A stretch of 64,000 nucleotides of DNA from JAKLFA01 sp038222225 (lineage in GTDB: Bacteria; Omnitrophota; Gorgyraeia; Zapsychrales; JANLHA01): the NCBI GenBank assembly GCA_038222225.1, contig JBBRHV010000006.1, forward strand, positions 1 to 64,000, in the 5' to 3' direction. This document shows, piece by piece, positions 10,101 to 25,100 of the stretch. The translations under genes and the position numbers were made by a program. Position 1 is the stretch's first letter, and every line of letters begins with the position of its first letter. Under the pieces are notes generated by a model. It was given only the letters and a program-made list of their open reading frames with translations, made no database searches and was not told the DNA's origin.

Positions 10101-13100
10101 TGGAGGAGGCGGATGAATTGCCGAACGGGGAAAAATTGACCCTGGCGCATTTGGAGGATGATCCGTACGCTTGGCTGGGAGCTCCATCGCAGGAAGATAA
10201 TCAGGGTGGAAACTCTAAGAAAAAGCCTGTTCCAGCTCCTGAGAAAGAAAAGATAGTCATTGCGGGTAACGAAAGTGAGAAGCAGAAGAAAAAAACCAAA
10301 AGAAAATCCAGGAGGCAAAAGCTTCCAAAACCGACGACACGAGAGGAGGCCATCGCGTTGCTGATCCAAGCGGCCGGACGTGTTCCTTCGAACATTGCAA
10401 AAACCCCGCATCTTGTGGCCGACTTTTCACGCGGAGAGTTGACCGCAGCCAAGATCAAGAGCATGGCAAGGCAATGGGGGATTACGGGATATGATGTGCC
10501 GATCTCGAATTTGCCTTTTAGAGCGTATTCACGGAATGCTTCTTCAGACGAGCAAACAAATTCCTCTGTTCTGAACGAAGATATTTCAAAAACCGGACCT
10601 CCGCAGGGCTTTATTCATGTGGATGTCCATCCGGAAATTTGTTCGTTTAACGCCCTTGCTGAAGTTCAGCATCAATTTGGGGAGCTCACCACCATTGTTG
10701 TTGTTTATAGACGAGCCGCCGCTCTTCTTCAAAGGAAGCCGGTTTATGCCTCGCGTGAAAATGATATCATCATTCATTCCGACGGGATTATTTCTCAGGA
10801 TCAGCTTATTTCGAAAATAAAAGGCCCTATCGCGCGCCTGTTGGTAACCGGCAATGAATTTGAAAGCTGTGTTGCCCGGGCTGTTTTTTCCATCAGAGAA
10901 TTTATGCGGGATCAATATTCTGCCGGGTTTGTCTTGGATGTTCATTTTCCGATGGATTTGATCGTTGCCAATCGTCATGACTATCGCGATGGGGGATATC
11001 AAAAGATGATCGCGAATATAAAAGGCGGGGACTTTTTCTACAGCTATAAATTTCAAGCCCGTCGGATTGCCTATGACATCTATGATGGAACCGAACTGAT
11101 CTGCCCTTGTGGGGAGGGAAGCGAAAATATTTCCAATCTTTATGTATGGCCATCTTTACAGAGCATGAAAGATGAATTAAGCCGAGGAACCGGCGGGACC
11201 AACGGGGCTGTTCTTGAATCAGGAGAGGGCGGCGCCTACAAGGAATTGATTTGTCGGTTTGACATGAAAGAAGATTATGAGGCGGATGATTGGAAGGAAT
11301 CACGGGTTCTTAAGCGCGTGGCACTTATGAAACAGATCAGGTTGGGTTGGAAATATCCTCAGATGGGAGAACCGTCGGAACAATGGCTCAATGAGCTGAG
11401 AGAACTCGTTCTTCATCGTCTTTGGACAAAGCTTCAAAAAGCACATCGTGGAGACATGTTTTTCCCTCAAGACATGGTTTCTCTCAATCGGTCGCTGAAT
11501 CAGCCGTTTGTTTTTATCGTCGATGAACTTTTAAAGAACGCCCTTGATGCCCAGGCCTTGGCAGGGCAAAGCGGAAATGTCCATCTTGCGAGATCGTTGC
11601 AAGGCGGAACATTCGTGATGGCGGTTTCTGATAACGGAATCGGCGTCCGTCGCCCATTCTTAGGCTCAGAGCAGCTGGCTTGTATTGAGTCTTTGGCAGA
11701 TCAGCAGAAGAGACGTAATACTCGTTTGGAAGCAAGTGATGGGGCTGGATTGATCTGGGTTCAGTATCTGGTCGCCATGCGGGGAGGTAAGCTTGAAGTC
11801 GAATCTCCCGGTCGCAATGAAGCCAGGACTACGGTTGTTGTGTCCTTGCCGGCGGATGCGTTAACGGTCATTGACAAGACGGGCTTAGGTTCTCAGACAA
11901 ATGCTGCAGTCCTTCAAAAGAGAGAAGATGTCGCTACGCGGTTTATTTTTAGGTTAGCTGATCATTATGGTCTTTCTTCCACTTGTGATCCGCAGGAGAT
12001 CCTTCAGGTTCTTCGTGCCAGGGGAATCTTGAGTTCAGGGGAAGAAAGGGCGTTTGTCAGATATAGAAAAATTTTAAAACAGATGTATCCGGAGCTGAGC
12101 CTTGGGCAGGCTGAAGCACGCTGGACGGAGGGCTACACATTTTTCGGGAATAATTCTTCTGAGGATTGGGAGCTTTCCGGACTGACGGAAGATTTTACGG
12201 TCATGGTTAAGAAACACATCGAAGGGATCCGGGCCGTTGAACACACCGATCATCCTGCGGATCAGGGCTGGTGGAAGGAAGATGGGCTGAAAATAAGAGT
12301 GATCCGGATTACGGATAGTCTTGATTTAAAGGCGGCGTTACCGAACGAAAAAACAGAAAACCTGCCGCTGTCATCTGATGATGAAAACGGTTCACTGCAC
12401 CTCTTTGAGTTTTTGTTCAAGAAGATCTTTATTGAGCCAAAATATTTTGGCCTGGTAGCTTTCAAAGAAGGAAGGCCTGTTGGTGTATATGGGGTTTTTG
12501 TTTTAAATGATTGGAGAACGATCTCTGGGCGCGGATTATATGTCGTTCCATGGGAAAGGTATAAGAAAACAAATATCGGGTGGATGCTGGTCTCAAGGAT
12601 GGCGGAATTGTTCGCGCTCAATGGCTATAAGTATCTTTATATCCCTGTGGCCAACCGTCCGTCGGCGCAGAAATTTTTTGAGAACGTGTCGGACAATACT
12701 GGACGCTTCCAGTTTTTCACAGAAACAAAACGGAACGATGACGGAAAAATTCAAAAGGTTGCTGTGAAGCTGCAGGAAAGGTTCACTCCGGTTCAATGGG
12801 ACATTGATCTTAAGCGTCAGATCGGCCAAGTCAACAGCGCGGTATTAAATACGAGCCTGTTGCAGCAGGTCCAAAATATGGAGGCAATGTTTAAAGCCTA
12901 TGAATCGATTCTTAGTGACCATGGCCGACAGATACACGAGAGAGTTCGAGTGGTTTTAAGAGCAGCTTCTCAAGGCGTGATGAATGCAGAGCAGCAAAAA
13001 GAAGTTCGGGCGCTCGTGGCGTTGATGCCTGATCCGCAGCATATTGATATTGAATCCGGCGGAGAAAAGAATTGGATCCGTTGGTTTGATTTAAGCCCGG

Positions 13101-16100
13101 AAAGACTGGGCGCATCTTTAGATCAAAGCATTGCCGATGGATGTGCGTGGCCGTGCCTGCATTGTGCGGCGTACAATGGCCATGCCAAAACAGTGATGGA
13201 GCCGCTTCCTGTTGTGATCGCAAAAATTTTAAGCAGAACACAAACGGATATTATTTATCCATTCCAGTTCGATCTGATTTCTTGGCGGGATCTTTTCTTT
13301 GGAGTCGGCATTTCGGGATTAGCAGAGTTTATATCACGGTATAACCCGCAATATCAATTACGGTCATTGCCGACACGAGGTTGGGATAGCGATGATGCCT
13401 TTGTTCAGAACGAAGCCCTGCATCTTGCGCAGCTTAAAATCGCTAGTGGTATGTTCATTCTTTCATTCCATCTGTGCCATCAGCGGTATGACATCTTGCC
13501 GGCTATTGCGCAGGCGGTCAGGAACGGAGACCGTGCAGAACTCGATGCACTGATCGATGTTTATGCAGCACGTTATGCGAATGTGATCGCTACGTTAAGT
13601 CCTGCGCTTGATCGGGTCAGCGTATTTTTACCCGGAGATGTATACGCTCCCGTCTTTGAAGAGGCGACGATCCGGGCATTGAAAAAAGTGTTGAGCATCT
13701 TAAACGCTTCGCATGAAGAGATCAAGCCGCTTGTTGGTGAGATCAGTCATGGGGTCCTTGGGATCCGGGATATGAGATTTTTAAACATCGGCGGAAGGCA
13801 GATTTCGTTTATTTCTCGAACGATCCAACACGACGGCCGCGGGCGTGACTTTTTGGGACGATTGTGCATGGCTGAAAGCGGGGATTTGAACGGCAGGAAG
13901 GCGAATATGAATTTGCTTCGCATGGTCAAAGAACATGGCCGTCCGTATCCGGTTTCTGTCCTGTTTGCCTCTGGACGAACGATTGTCCAAACGCCGCAAG
14001 TCAACAGCGCGGTGCTTTTGACCGAACCGCTGAGAAAAATGTTCCGCGCATTGAAACCGTGGCTGGTTATCGGCGCCGTTGCTGCCTGGGTGGGTTTTGA
14101 AAGAATGAATGCGAATCTCTTTTCTGGCCCTGAAGGGGGCGCGCATGAGAAATGGATCTTTCTCGACCTTGTTTTAGCCGCCGGTGTTATTGAAGAAATT
14201 CAATACAGGTTTGGCGTGTACAGGCATGTCTTGAGGCCTTATTTCGGCGTTGTGCTGTCAGTCATCATCAGTTCTTTAGTTTTTGTGGCGGTCCATCTGA
14301 TCTTTGCGGATGGGACCTTGATCGGTTTAATATATGTCCTGTTGTTTGGTGTAATTTCTGCCTTGATTTATGAAACCAGCGGCAAGCTGCGCTACGCTAT
14401 TCTTCTGCACATGATCTCGAACTTGATTTGGATCGGCATGAGCGCCGGTCCGTTTGCATATTTTATATTCACGGTCTCGCTTATGGCGCTGATGAAATTA
14501 AGCTTTGTTCTATTTATCTTCTATCATACGGTCATCGCTGGCGTTAATGAGAGAGGAATCAAGGCCTTTGAACGTTTTGGAAAAACTGATTCGATTGATG
14601 AATGGTTAGGTCAAAAAGTTATCAGACCGGCGGTGGCTGTGATTAAAAGCCGATGGGCAAAACTTGGCATGAATAAAATGTGGCGAGCAAAAAGCCCGGA
14701 TGGAAAAGAACATCGCCGCATATATGCTTTGGCATTCACAATCAGTGGATTGATCCTGACCTTGCAGTTTGCCGGAGACAGGATGTTCAGATTGTTCTAT
14801 CCGGTCTCGCCAAGACCTTTGATCACTCAAGAAGAGATGCGACAGAACATTCAGCGGGAGAGGGATAAGTTTGAAGCAGCAAAACGTGCCGCCCTCGCAC
14901 AGACGCCAGGACTCACCACCAATGATATTTTTGGTGTGATGTATTCTTACAAAGCGGATCTTTCATTGATCCGGGTTGTTTTATTCCATGACGGTCGCGC
15001 ATACAGCGTGGAGGTGACATCGTCAGGTGAGACAATTGTCGATCCGGTAGCGTTATCATGCTACGAGGGCATTCTTACGCTGTTATTTTCCGACGGGCAT
15101 ATGGACAGACATCGTGAACTTCCTTTAAACGAACGGACTTGGAATGAAGTTGAAGCTTGGAAAAATAGATTGCCTCAAAAACCTGCACCTAAAGTACGGT
15201 CGAAACAGGGCGCGCAAAATTCATATCATAAATTCAATACAGCGAGTTTGTACAAAGGGGTCAACAGCGCGGTGTTGTTGGGTTACTCGGATAAAGAAGC
15301 GTGGAACAAAGAGTCCGGGTTTTTGCTGGATACATTTTTTACATTTGAGCAGTATGTCGCGGCGGCTTTATATGATCCGGCCTGGGGATTTTATGGCAGT
15401 GGGAAGATCAAACTAGGGTTTGATTTCGGAACCATGCCGATCGCGCTGTCGCCGTTTTTCGGAGAGAAGGTCGCTGAGCGTGTGTACGAGATGTATATCG
15501 GCATGCTGAAAGCCGGTACCATCAGGCCGGATGAGCCGTTTTACATGATCGAGTTTGGGGCGGGAACCGGCGTGTTGGCAAGGGACGTACTGGCATTCTT
15601 TAGAGAACAAGCTAAACGCGGACGGGTTTATAAACGATTCTATGACAATTTGCATTATGTGATCAGCGACCGATCTAGCCCGCTGCTGGAAAAACAAAAG
15701 CAGAAGAATGCGGAGTTCTTGGAGGAAGGCAAGATCCAGTTTGTGATCGGCGATGCTCAAGAGCTTGAAACATTCTTGGAGAAAGAGCGTCCGATCAAGG
15801 GAGTTGTATTCTCCAATGAGCTTTTGGATGCCTTCCCGTCCCATAAAGTTTACATGGATGAACAGGGAGTGGCACATGCCATGGTCTCGATACCGGCTCT
15901 TGTCGATCAGCACAGTCCTGATCTCAGGCCTGGCAGCAGAGGCCGCCTATCGTCAACGATCAGCTTGTTGGCGCAAGTCGGAAAGGTGCTTAAGGCCCAC
16001 GGGCTTTCGCTTGAAACATTAACTCAAAAAAGCCGTGAGTTCGCAGGGCGGTCGAATGTAGTCAAACAGATGGTGGATGATGGGGCCGTTGTTTTAAGTC

Positions 16101-19100
16101 GGGAGGATTTCTGCCGTATCCAGGAAATTTTCTCCGGTGAGAAAGTCAGTATGTATCGCGAGCTTATCCACAGGGTTATGGCGTTCTCTGAGATGACGGT
16201 TCCCGCGGCGCTGGTGCCCGGTTTAAAGGAATATTTAGATTTCCACAAAGATGAAATGAGGACGGCCCTTCAGGGAGAGTCAGGATGCGCAGTTGTCTCT
16301 TCCGGGTGGCTTTCGTTTGCAAAGCATGTTTCCGGTTTGATCGATCAGGGATATGTCTTTACGATCGATTATGGAGAGACTACGGCGACATTGTTGAGCG
16401 CCAGGCGCAGAGAGAATTTTCCGATTTCGATCTATCATCGACGTTTGGGAAGAGAGCGCAATCCTTATCTTCACCCTGGTGATGTGGACATATCGGTTGC
16501 GCCGGATTTCACGGTCTTTGCCCAGGCGGGGCTTGTTCATGGCTTGGTTCCGGTTTATCACGGGGAGCTCCGGTTCTTGCAGGCAGATTCAACCGAAAGG
16601 ATTGACTCCGCGCAAACCGCTTCACGGGTTAAGCGGCTGTTTACCCAGATGGCGATCGAGGCCAATATTGAAATTAATGCTCTTCGAGCACATGGATTTT
16701 CGGGTGATCAATCTCAGAGCATCGCTGCTGCGATGGAGCGTTATTTTAAAGAGGGTCGCCAGCCTGCGCCGGGAGAGCTTGACGCTAAAGCTCAGGCGGA
16801 ATTTGACAGCCTTCTTCAATTCGGACGTAACGATGCCGATGACAAATATCCTATCTGGGTTGAGCGTTTCTTGCATTCATCCGGGCATAAGATCTTGATC
16901 CAGCAAAAGGCGGGCACAGATCCACATTATTCGTTTGGCCAGCCGATCTTGCCGCTGTTTCAGGTGAAGCCCAAGACATCTTTGGCAGTTTCGAATGATT
17001 TTATCGGAACAAATTCATCCGTGATCGACGATCAAAAGGTTGTTGTTGATATCCGCAGCCTGGCTGAAGATGCCTACGATGAAGCGTTTGCCACACGCCA
17101 TTCGAATTATAGACGTCATGACTCCCATCGAGTCCATCATTGCGAGGTCAACACCAATATTTTGCAGGGATTCCTTCAGCTAAAAGGATACAGGGCTATT
17201 CAAGTTTTTCATACACCAAAAGGTGAACCGCAATATTTTGTTATGTTTATGGTTAACGGTGAGGTTTGGGTTGCTGAGCCAACTTGGCAGCTCATGATTC
17301 CTGAAGAGAATCGCACTGATGATCTTCCGCATTGTCTGGTTTTCAAAGAAGCGGATCTTGAGAAAATCATGCAACAATTCGGTATTGTTGAACATTGCCG
17401 CGTAAGTTGGCGCAAATCGGTGAGTGAGAATCGAGACAAACTATTTGAGACCGGGACAAGGGATTCTCTTGGGACGAACGGATCGGTTTTAAATTCAGGC
17501 ATAACAGGTGTTAAAAAAGGAATAGGGTATGTGAGTTCGCTCTGGCAAAGGATGCGGCATGGGCGCGCAGACTCTTTTGATCTTCATCAGATGGAGGCTG
17601 CCTTCGGATTGCATGTTTTGGGACGGTTCCTTCGCCGTCGCCCAACGGTTCTGGTGATTCGCGGGAAGGGGCCGTTAAGCGGGCTGCAGGTTCTGGCAGA
17701 GGGCTTGGCCGCTCAAAAGTATAATGTTGTTCTGTTCAATTATGATTACAGATTGCCGATCAGACAACTAAGCGCTTCGCTGATCGCAGCCTGGAGAGTA
17801 TTCCAGAAGGCCCATCCACGGCGGACGGAGTTTGGGGTGGTGGCGTATTCTTACGGGACAACAGTTCTTCGTTTGGCTGTGGTGAAATCGTTAGATGAGG
17901 TCTTCAGAGAGGGGCACATCATTGAGCTGGCACCGCTCTTGGGCGGATCTAGGAGCGCCTTGAGCGCATCGACGCCGGAGGGGATTGCCTTGGCGCGGTC
18001 TTCCGGCAAAGCGGATATGATCCAGATAGGGAAGGCCTTGGATCCGAATGGTGAGTTCCAGGCGGAGTTGTTTAATGAAATCAATATTGGATTATATGAG
18101 GACCGGTTCAGCCGTGCTTCGCGTTTTGTGATTATCGCCGAAGGAGATGAACTTGCGCCGCGCCTGGACCGCCGGCCGGATCATTTCACGCGAAGGTATC
18201 AGGAGAATCTCGGAGAACATGTCGAAGTCCGTATTAAGCGGCAGCCGCATGATGCTTTGCCCTCAGAGCCTGCGGCGGTTACAAAAGTGATCGAGCGGTT
18301 GAACTCTCGACTTAGACCCGGTGTCGATACCGCTGAGAGAAAAGCAGACGGCCGTCAAGGGAGAGACATCAATAGCGCGGTGTTGTCCTCTGGGGCTGAG
18401 CCGGATTTTTCTTTCGACAAAACAATTTCGCCCGATGTTCATCGTGCCAAGATTCGTTATGTAAGCCAAAAGAGAATCGCTCAGGATATGTCACGCACTA
18501 GCCATGACCGGGTTCGGGCTAAGGAAGCCTATTTGCTTGCAGTTCGCGATACGGCGATCAATTTAGCCCGGGCTAGGGATGAGCGGGTCGCTGCTGTACT
18601 GCGGAAAATATGTGATACGATCGTGGTTCGTGCCGGCCCTATGAAATATTTATTGGGGGCCTACCGTTCAAAAGAATTGTTCCTTGATGAATCTCTGCTT
18701 TCTGATCCTCAACAGTATTATGAATTAATTCTCACATTATTGTATGAAGCGCGAGCGATTGCTTACCCGGCAGGTTTTAATGCGGAAAATGAGGGGTTTG
18801 CCCAAGATTGTTTGGTCAACGGGCTTATTCCAGAACGGATCCATCCGCGCACCGCCAAAGAGCGTCAAAAGATCGTGGAGGCGCTCAAGCTTTTACCAAA
18901 AATTCAATCCCCGGTGAATTATCTTTTAGTCGTGCCGATGTATAAGGAAATGTTCCGTTTGAGTCCTGAGGGCGAAGACGCGTTGCGGCGCAAGGTTTTG
19001 GCCATGGCTGTTCTGCATCGGTTGAATCCGAATTTGAACGGCCGCATGCTTCTGGTTGATGACGGAACTCCATCCCTGGCATCTGAGGCGTGTGCCCGTG

Positions 19101-22100
19101 AGATTTGGCGTCAGATCCAAAAGGAATTCCAGGCTCGCGGCGAGGTACTGGATCCGGAAGCCGTTACGTTTGCCCATGTCTCCGTTGAGGAAAAGAAAAG
19201 CAAGAAGAGCAGAAAAGGATGGGCGGTTCTGCGGGGGATGCGTTTGGCGCTGGAGCAGGGATGGGCAGATTATATTGGTTATACCGATACGGATATTTCA
19301 ACAAATCTGCTTCAGATGCCGTTTATTTTATGTCCCCTGATCGAGCGCACGGCTGACGTTGCGATCGGATCCCGTTGGGCCAGCGGCGGCAAACAGGAAG
19401 GTGTTTCGTTTAGACGGATGGTTTCAAGTAAAGTCTTTAATATGGCGGTTCATATGTTTCTGCCGGTTTTGTGGCGGATCAGGGATACTCAGCGGGCGTT
19501 TAAATTGTTTAACCGGTCAGTATTAAGAACCATTTTGCCGTATGCCAAGGAACCCGGCTTAGCGATTGATACAGAGCTATTAACACTTGTCCGTATCGCC
19601 GGACGGAAAATCATTGAAGTTCCTATTGCATGGATTGATTCTGCCGAGGCAAGTACGATCGATCTGGGGAAGTCTGCCAAAGAAATGCTTTTGGCAATTA
19701 TGCTGCAGTCGCGCCATATGTTCGATCTCAGGCTGATTTTGAATCTTCGGCTTGCAGAGAGGCTGAACCCTGAAAGGAAAGGAACAGATCTCGAGGTTAA
19801 TAGCGCTGTTCTGGATGCAGAGAGTTTAAGTTGGAGTGGCTTCATTGAATTTGAACATGCCGGAATGAAACTGCTGGCTATTCAACGCAAGACAGAAGGG
19901 CTTGCCGGACGCAGCCTGGCCCGCGCGAGTATCGAAATTTATCAGCTGATCAGAGGTGTTTCTGAGCCTGCGCTGACCGGATTTGTTGACGTCTGGTTCC
20001 GGGAAGACCGAACAGCGGCGGTCCATAAAGAATTTTCTTGGAATGATTATTATGCCTTAGGTGTCTTGGGACATGCCCATGGGCCGTTGAAATTAGGTTA
20101 TTCTTTAGACGGGTATGATACTGTCTGGAGCTATGGCGAACGCCGGTTTCTGGTTGGGGAAGACCATCCGGCCTTGTGGGTCCATGCGCAATCACGCAAT
20201 CAGGGGTTAGGGAAGGTCCTGTTTGGGGCCGCAGCCGAACTGGCCCGCTTGCGCAATTGTCATCTGCTTCGTGTTGAAGAATGCCAGACAGGCGGGCGCA
20301 GTCTGTATAGACAGTTTGTTCCGGCGGATCAACAGCAAAATATTGACGGATCTTCGGTCGTGCTTCAGCTGCAAGGCCGTGATGCACAAAAGACGGGTGA
20401 ATCTCAAAAGGAAACGAATGCGTCGATTTCTGGCGTTGAGGCGGAGCATAACAGTTCGGCTGGGATGCAGGAAAGGTTGGCAAGACTTTGTGAGGAGGCC
20501 CTTCATCAAACAGTTTTCCCTGTTCGAGGCCAAAGCACGGAGGATGTGAAGCGGCTTCTTATCGAGGCGGATAAACAGACGCATAGTATTTTCAGATTCC
20601 ATTTGGCAAGACTGGTTCTGGCAGAATTAGGCCGTTGTTGTTCAGGGGCTAAAAAAGGATGGATCTTCGGTGATGTCGGGGAAGGAACACTTGATCGGAT
20701 CGGTCCGTTGGGCGATATTGATCTCATTATCGGAGTCGCGACCGAAGAAGATAAAGTTGGCGCGGCCCAAAATTTAGCGAGCATTAACGCGTATGTGACG
20801 TACTGGTTAAATAAGCTGCAGCATACCAAAATAGAGGAGCTCATTGAAACAAGGAATGCGAAAAGAATTTTAACATTGGCAGAGATTGAGGGTAACCCGT
20901 TCTATATCCACAATGTCGACAGTCCTGCTTCGCTTCTTTTTGATGCCGAAACAATTTCAGATGTTCGACGCGCAAACGGATCTGAGTCTGCCGAGGCCAA
21001 CAGCGCGATCCTGAATCGAGAGGACGCGCTGGCCCGGCTTCGCAATCCGGATTATGTTGAGCCGCAAGAATTGACCAGCACCGATCTTTTGGGGACGTGT
21101 GAAAAAATCACGCGCTGCACAAATACAAGAGTTCAATGCTCATTTGTTCCTCATCAGCAGCATGCTCCCGGAGGTGTCTATGTTGCGGCAGGCGTTGCGC
21201 AGACAGCAAGGATGACGGCAACGGGGCAGGTGCATACACAGACTCAATTTGAAATCACGATCAGGGCAGGTCAAAGAGAGGACATGAAACATGTTTTGCG
21301 CATGATCTTAGAGAAGCTGGTGCGTTTGAGGGATAAGGTGGCTCCGGAAGCATTGGACGCCTTTGATGTTCTGGCGCAAAGAAAGGCCGCCGACATTTCT
21401 CTTCATGCCGCAGAGGGAGAATCGGCGCTTAGGTGGTCACATATGATCGGGCTTAAGGTTGAGGCGGAGAAGCATTTTAATCATGTGCCGGTGAGCATTC
21501 AGGCAGATGTGATCTTGACTACGATGCCCCGGAGGGAGGCGGCACAGCGTTTGGTTGTTAAATTAAGTCAGGAACAACGGTTTATGATATTGGCTCCGAC
21601 CGGGTTAAGCCCGCGGGAGATTGTGGATCAGCTTCTTGCGAAAGAAACCGTTGAGGAGGCAATTAAAAATATCTTGAGGAAAGGGATCCTTCGCGGGATT
21701 CATGCCCATGATGATATCCGAAAAGCGTTTCAGGGCAGCGGGATTTTATGTGAAGCGCTCGTGTCGGATGCCAGGGTCAACCGGATCCATATTTTCAGCG
21801 TGCCCAAAAGGATCACGGTTTTAAAAAGTTATCACTCAACGCCGGAAGATGTGTGGGACGCTTTGCGCCGGGAGAAGGGGCTTAATAATCAGCTTCAGGC
21901 GGATTTTGCTGAAAGCGTTCATTCTCAGATTGCCGCTGATATAGTCATGCGGCGTTTAGGTTTGTGGCGTCTAAAAGAAAAGAAAGACGGGTCTCTGTTT
22001 AGAGTCTTAACCCGTTTATTCCGGTTGAGGCGTTCGTCTTACGGTTTGGCCCAGGCCAGGGAAGACGTGGCACACATCAATTCCCAAATGGCAGGATCTG

Positions 22101-25100
22101 TTGCAGACTCCCTGACGTGGGTTTCGGCACCAACATATTTCTTGAGTCTTTCTGATGAGGAACGCAAGGGCCTTGAGGAGGAGATCAAATTTCAACTTCG
22201 AAAATTTGGGCCGAAGGCTGTTGACCAGGAAGAATTTCAATTGAAATTGAGAGAGTCGATCGCGCAGCGTTGGAGAATCCAGAAGGGGATGACGCCGGAA
22301 GAAGTTTTTGACCAATGCGCGCTGTATTGGATCGTGGAAGTTGCAAATAACTTCATTCCGAAATTCAATGCCATGAGGTCACGCTCAGAGCGGTTTGAAT
22401 TTTTGAAGGCCCAGCTTCCGCAGTGGTATCCGGCGTTGGTAGAGACGTTAGATTCTCTTCAGAGTTTATTAAATGACGGAAGTACATCTTTTGATGTTCG
22501 ACAGCAGATAGGAACACTGGGCATCTCAGTTGCGGAACAGGACCTTTTATCAAAAGCATTTTTAGATGAATTTGGGTTTGTGCTGCTTTTGGGACAGTCC
22601 GCTCAGGGAACAAAGTCAGATTTATCGACAAGCGCCAGTGTTCTAAATGGAGAAAGCCAGGAAAGTGCGGACTTTGGCGAGGATCAAGATTTATCTCAGA
22701 TTCTGTTGATGGCCCAAAGGGACCTCCGGTCTGGGAACCTTTCGCGGTTTGCCGGGATCAATGCTGAAAATCATAAAGAGCGATTATCAGGATTTATTTC
22801 TGAGAGCATTCTTCAGAATGAGCGTTTTGCGCAGGTCATCGGCCTCTTGTCATTTATTTCTGATAATCAGGCTAGGTCTGCTTATGGCTATTCGCCGATT
22901 TGTGAACATATGAGTCAGGCGGTTGCGGTTGAGACGGCAATAAAAGAATTCCAGGTATTAGGCTTGGCGGGCTGGAAGGTCGATTCGAGAGTTTTGACCG
23001 GTGTCAAGGATTGGTGGCCCATCGGTTCTCATCATTCAGCCGCGATCGTTGTGATCGGGGATATTCGTTTCTTTGTCGATATGACATTTCCTGTTCTCAT
23101 CGAAAGCAATTCAGATTATGCGGATTTAAGCAAGCCTCATGGGCTTGTGATGATCCCTGAACAAGTTTTGATCGAACATCCTTCGTTCCTTCAGCTTTAT
23201 CAGACAGGGATCGCCAGATCCATGGATTGCGGATTTTCTGAAATCAAGGGCGTCCAAAGGGAGGATTTAAAATTGACCATGCGGCTCCTTTCTTTAGACG
23301 AATTTTCTGATGTGATCGAAACTATTCCCGATGATTTTGTCGCTGAACGCTACTCCAAAGAAGAGAGAGCTGCTTTACCAGCCCAAATTGAGAGCCAGGC
23401 ACTCAAGATCTATTGTTTCTATCTTCCTCGGGCGGTTTCTCAGGGAGTCCTGGCAAAAGGAGTCGGCATGGTTTTTGTCCGCCAGGAGGGAACGGGCCGT
23501 CGCGAGATCGATTTCTTTTTCTTGCGATGCAGCCTCACTTATATGGGATTTGGGCCGGAAATGATTAGGCGCGTTTTGAGAGAACTTCGCAAAGGAACAT
23601 CAGGCGTGAAGGAAGTTGGAATAAGCTCCGGGTTCTTGAAGATGCTTCCGGAAGACAACGGGTCTTCAAAACGGGCAAGGCTTTCGAGAAAGTTCTTTTG
23701 CTATCTGGGATTTGAAGGTGATCCGTTGACGTTGCGTTTGCAAACTTCCGAGGAAAAAAACAAGGTCCCCTCCGCAGCGACAAATGCTTCGGTCATTTTG
23801 GATGGAAAAACCTTGAGCGAACAGAAACCGCTAACGGTTGAAGAATCGTGGCAGCTATTCGCCAGAAAGTTGGAGAAGGGGGCGCGTACGAATAGTCATT
23901 CTGGATTGGAAGACAATCCGGTCATGTCGCATTTTAACGAGACGAAAAAAAGGAACGCGAATAATTCCTTTGAAACAAATGCGTCCATTCTTCTGGAATG
24001 GAGATTGAGGAAAATCATGCAGCCGTTTTTTGAAGGCGGATATTACGTCGAGAAGCAGGGGGATTCACGTCATGAAATGTTTCTGCGCGTGTGCCATCCG
24101 GAGCCAGAGAGACAGGGCGTGTTTCGTGGTGAAGACAAGACCCGCGCTTTCTGGGTTCAAGCGAGGGAAGATGAGTTTGAGGTCAACTGGGTCTTTCCGG
24201 ATCTTCCGCCTGGCAAAGGTCTGGGGCGTGCTTTCATGGCCAGTGCACTTTTATTGCAGGATGGTTTTTGTGGAGGAAAGAAAAAGTTTATTATTGAAGA
24301 CACAAAAATCTGGTTGTGCCGCAGCTTCAGAAAGCTTCCCGGATTCGGGATTTTTTATTGGGCGAAAACGTTTCAGTTTGTTGCGTTGCTGTTTTGGTTG
24401 GCGGGCCGCCGGGATGTTCTGAAATACAGGCTGACCGGGCGCGTACCCGAGGTTTCAGCGAAATTTAAAGCCTGGCTGCATGAAAGAAATGAACACAACA
24501 AGGGCAAGGCTGTAGGGACAGAGCTTCGAACGACCAATGCCGCGGTGTTGGGCCGTTGGGTGCATGCGTTCGAAGAGGGGTGGGGGCGTGCGGCGAAAAC
24601 AACCTTGAGCAGGGTTGCTGATGAATCGCTTGCATGGAAAAGAAAAATTAATGAGTGGGTCTCTTGGCTGAAAATTTGCCTGCACGTGACGGACCGCAGT
24701 GATCGAGTGGTTGCGGCACAGCAACAGGATATCCAGATTATTGGAAACAATTTCGGTACGGAGCAACACCCAGCCCGCGTCGGATCGGTAGTTCATATGT
24801 CCAGTTCGCATGAACAGGACCCGGGACTACCGGTCTGGCGCACATATTTCGAAGGAAAACTCAGCGGCGGGGTAAACGCGGCTGTGCTTGTCCCTGATCG
24901 CATGGGCAAGACGTCGGCGGACTATTTTGATGAACTTGTCGCGCAGTTTAATGATCAAAACAATGAAGTTTGGCAGAGATTTCGTGCTTCTGTTGAAGCG
25001 AACCCCGATCAGTACGATTCAGTTTGGTTGAAAGTTTTGAAGCAGGCGCGTGCATTAGAGGTTGAAACACAGAAGCAGGTTCAAGAACCCGTGAAGATAT

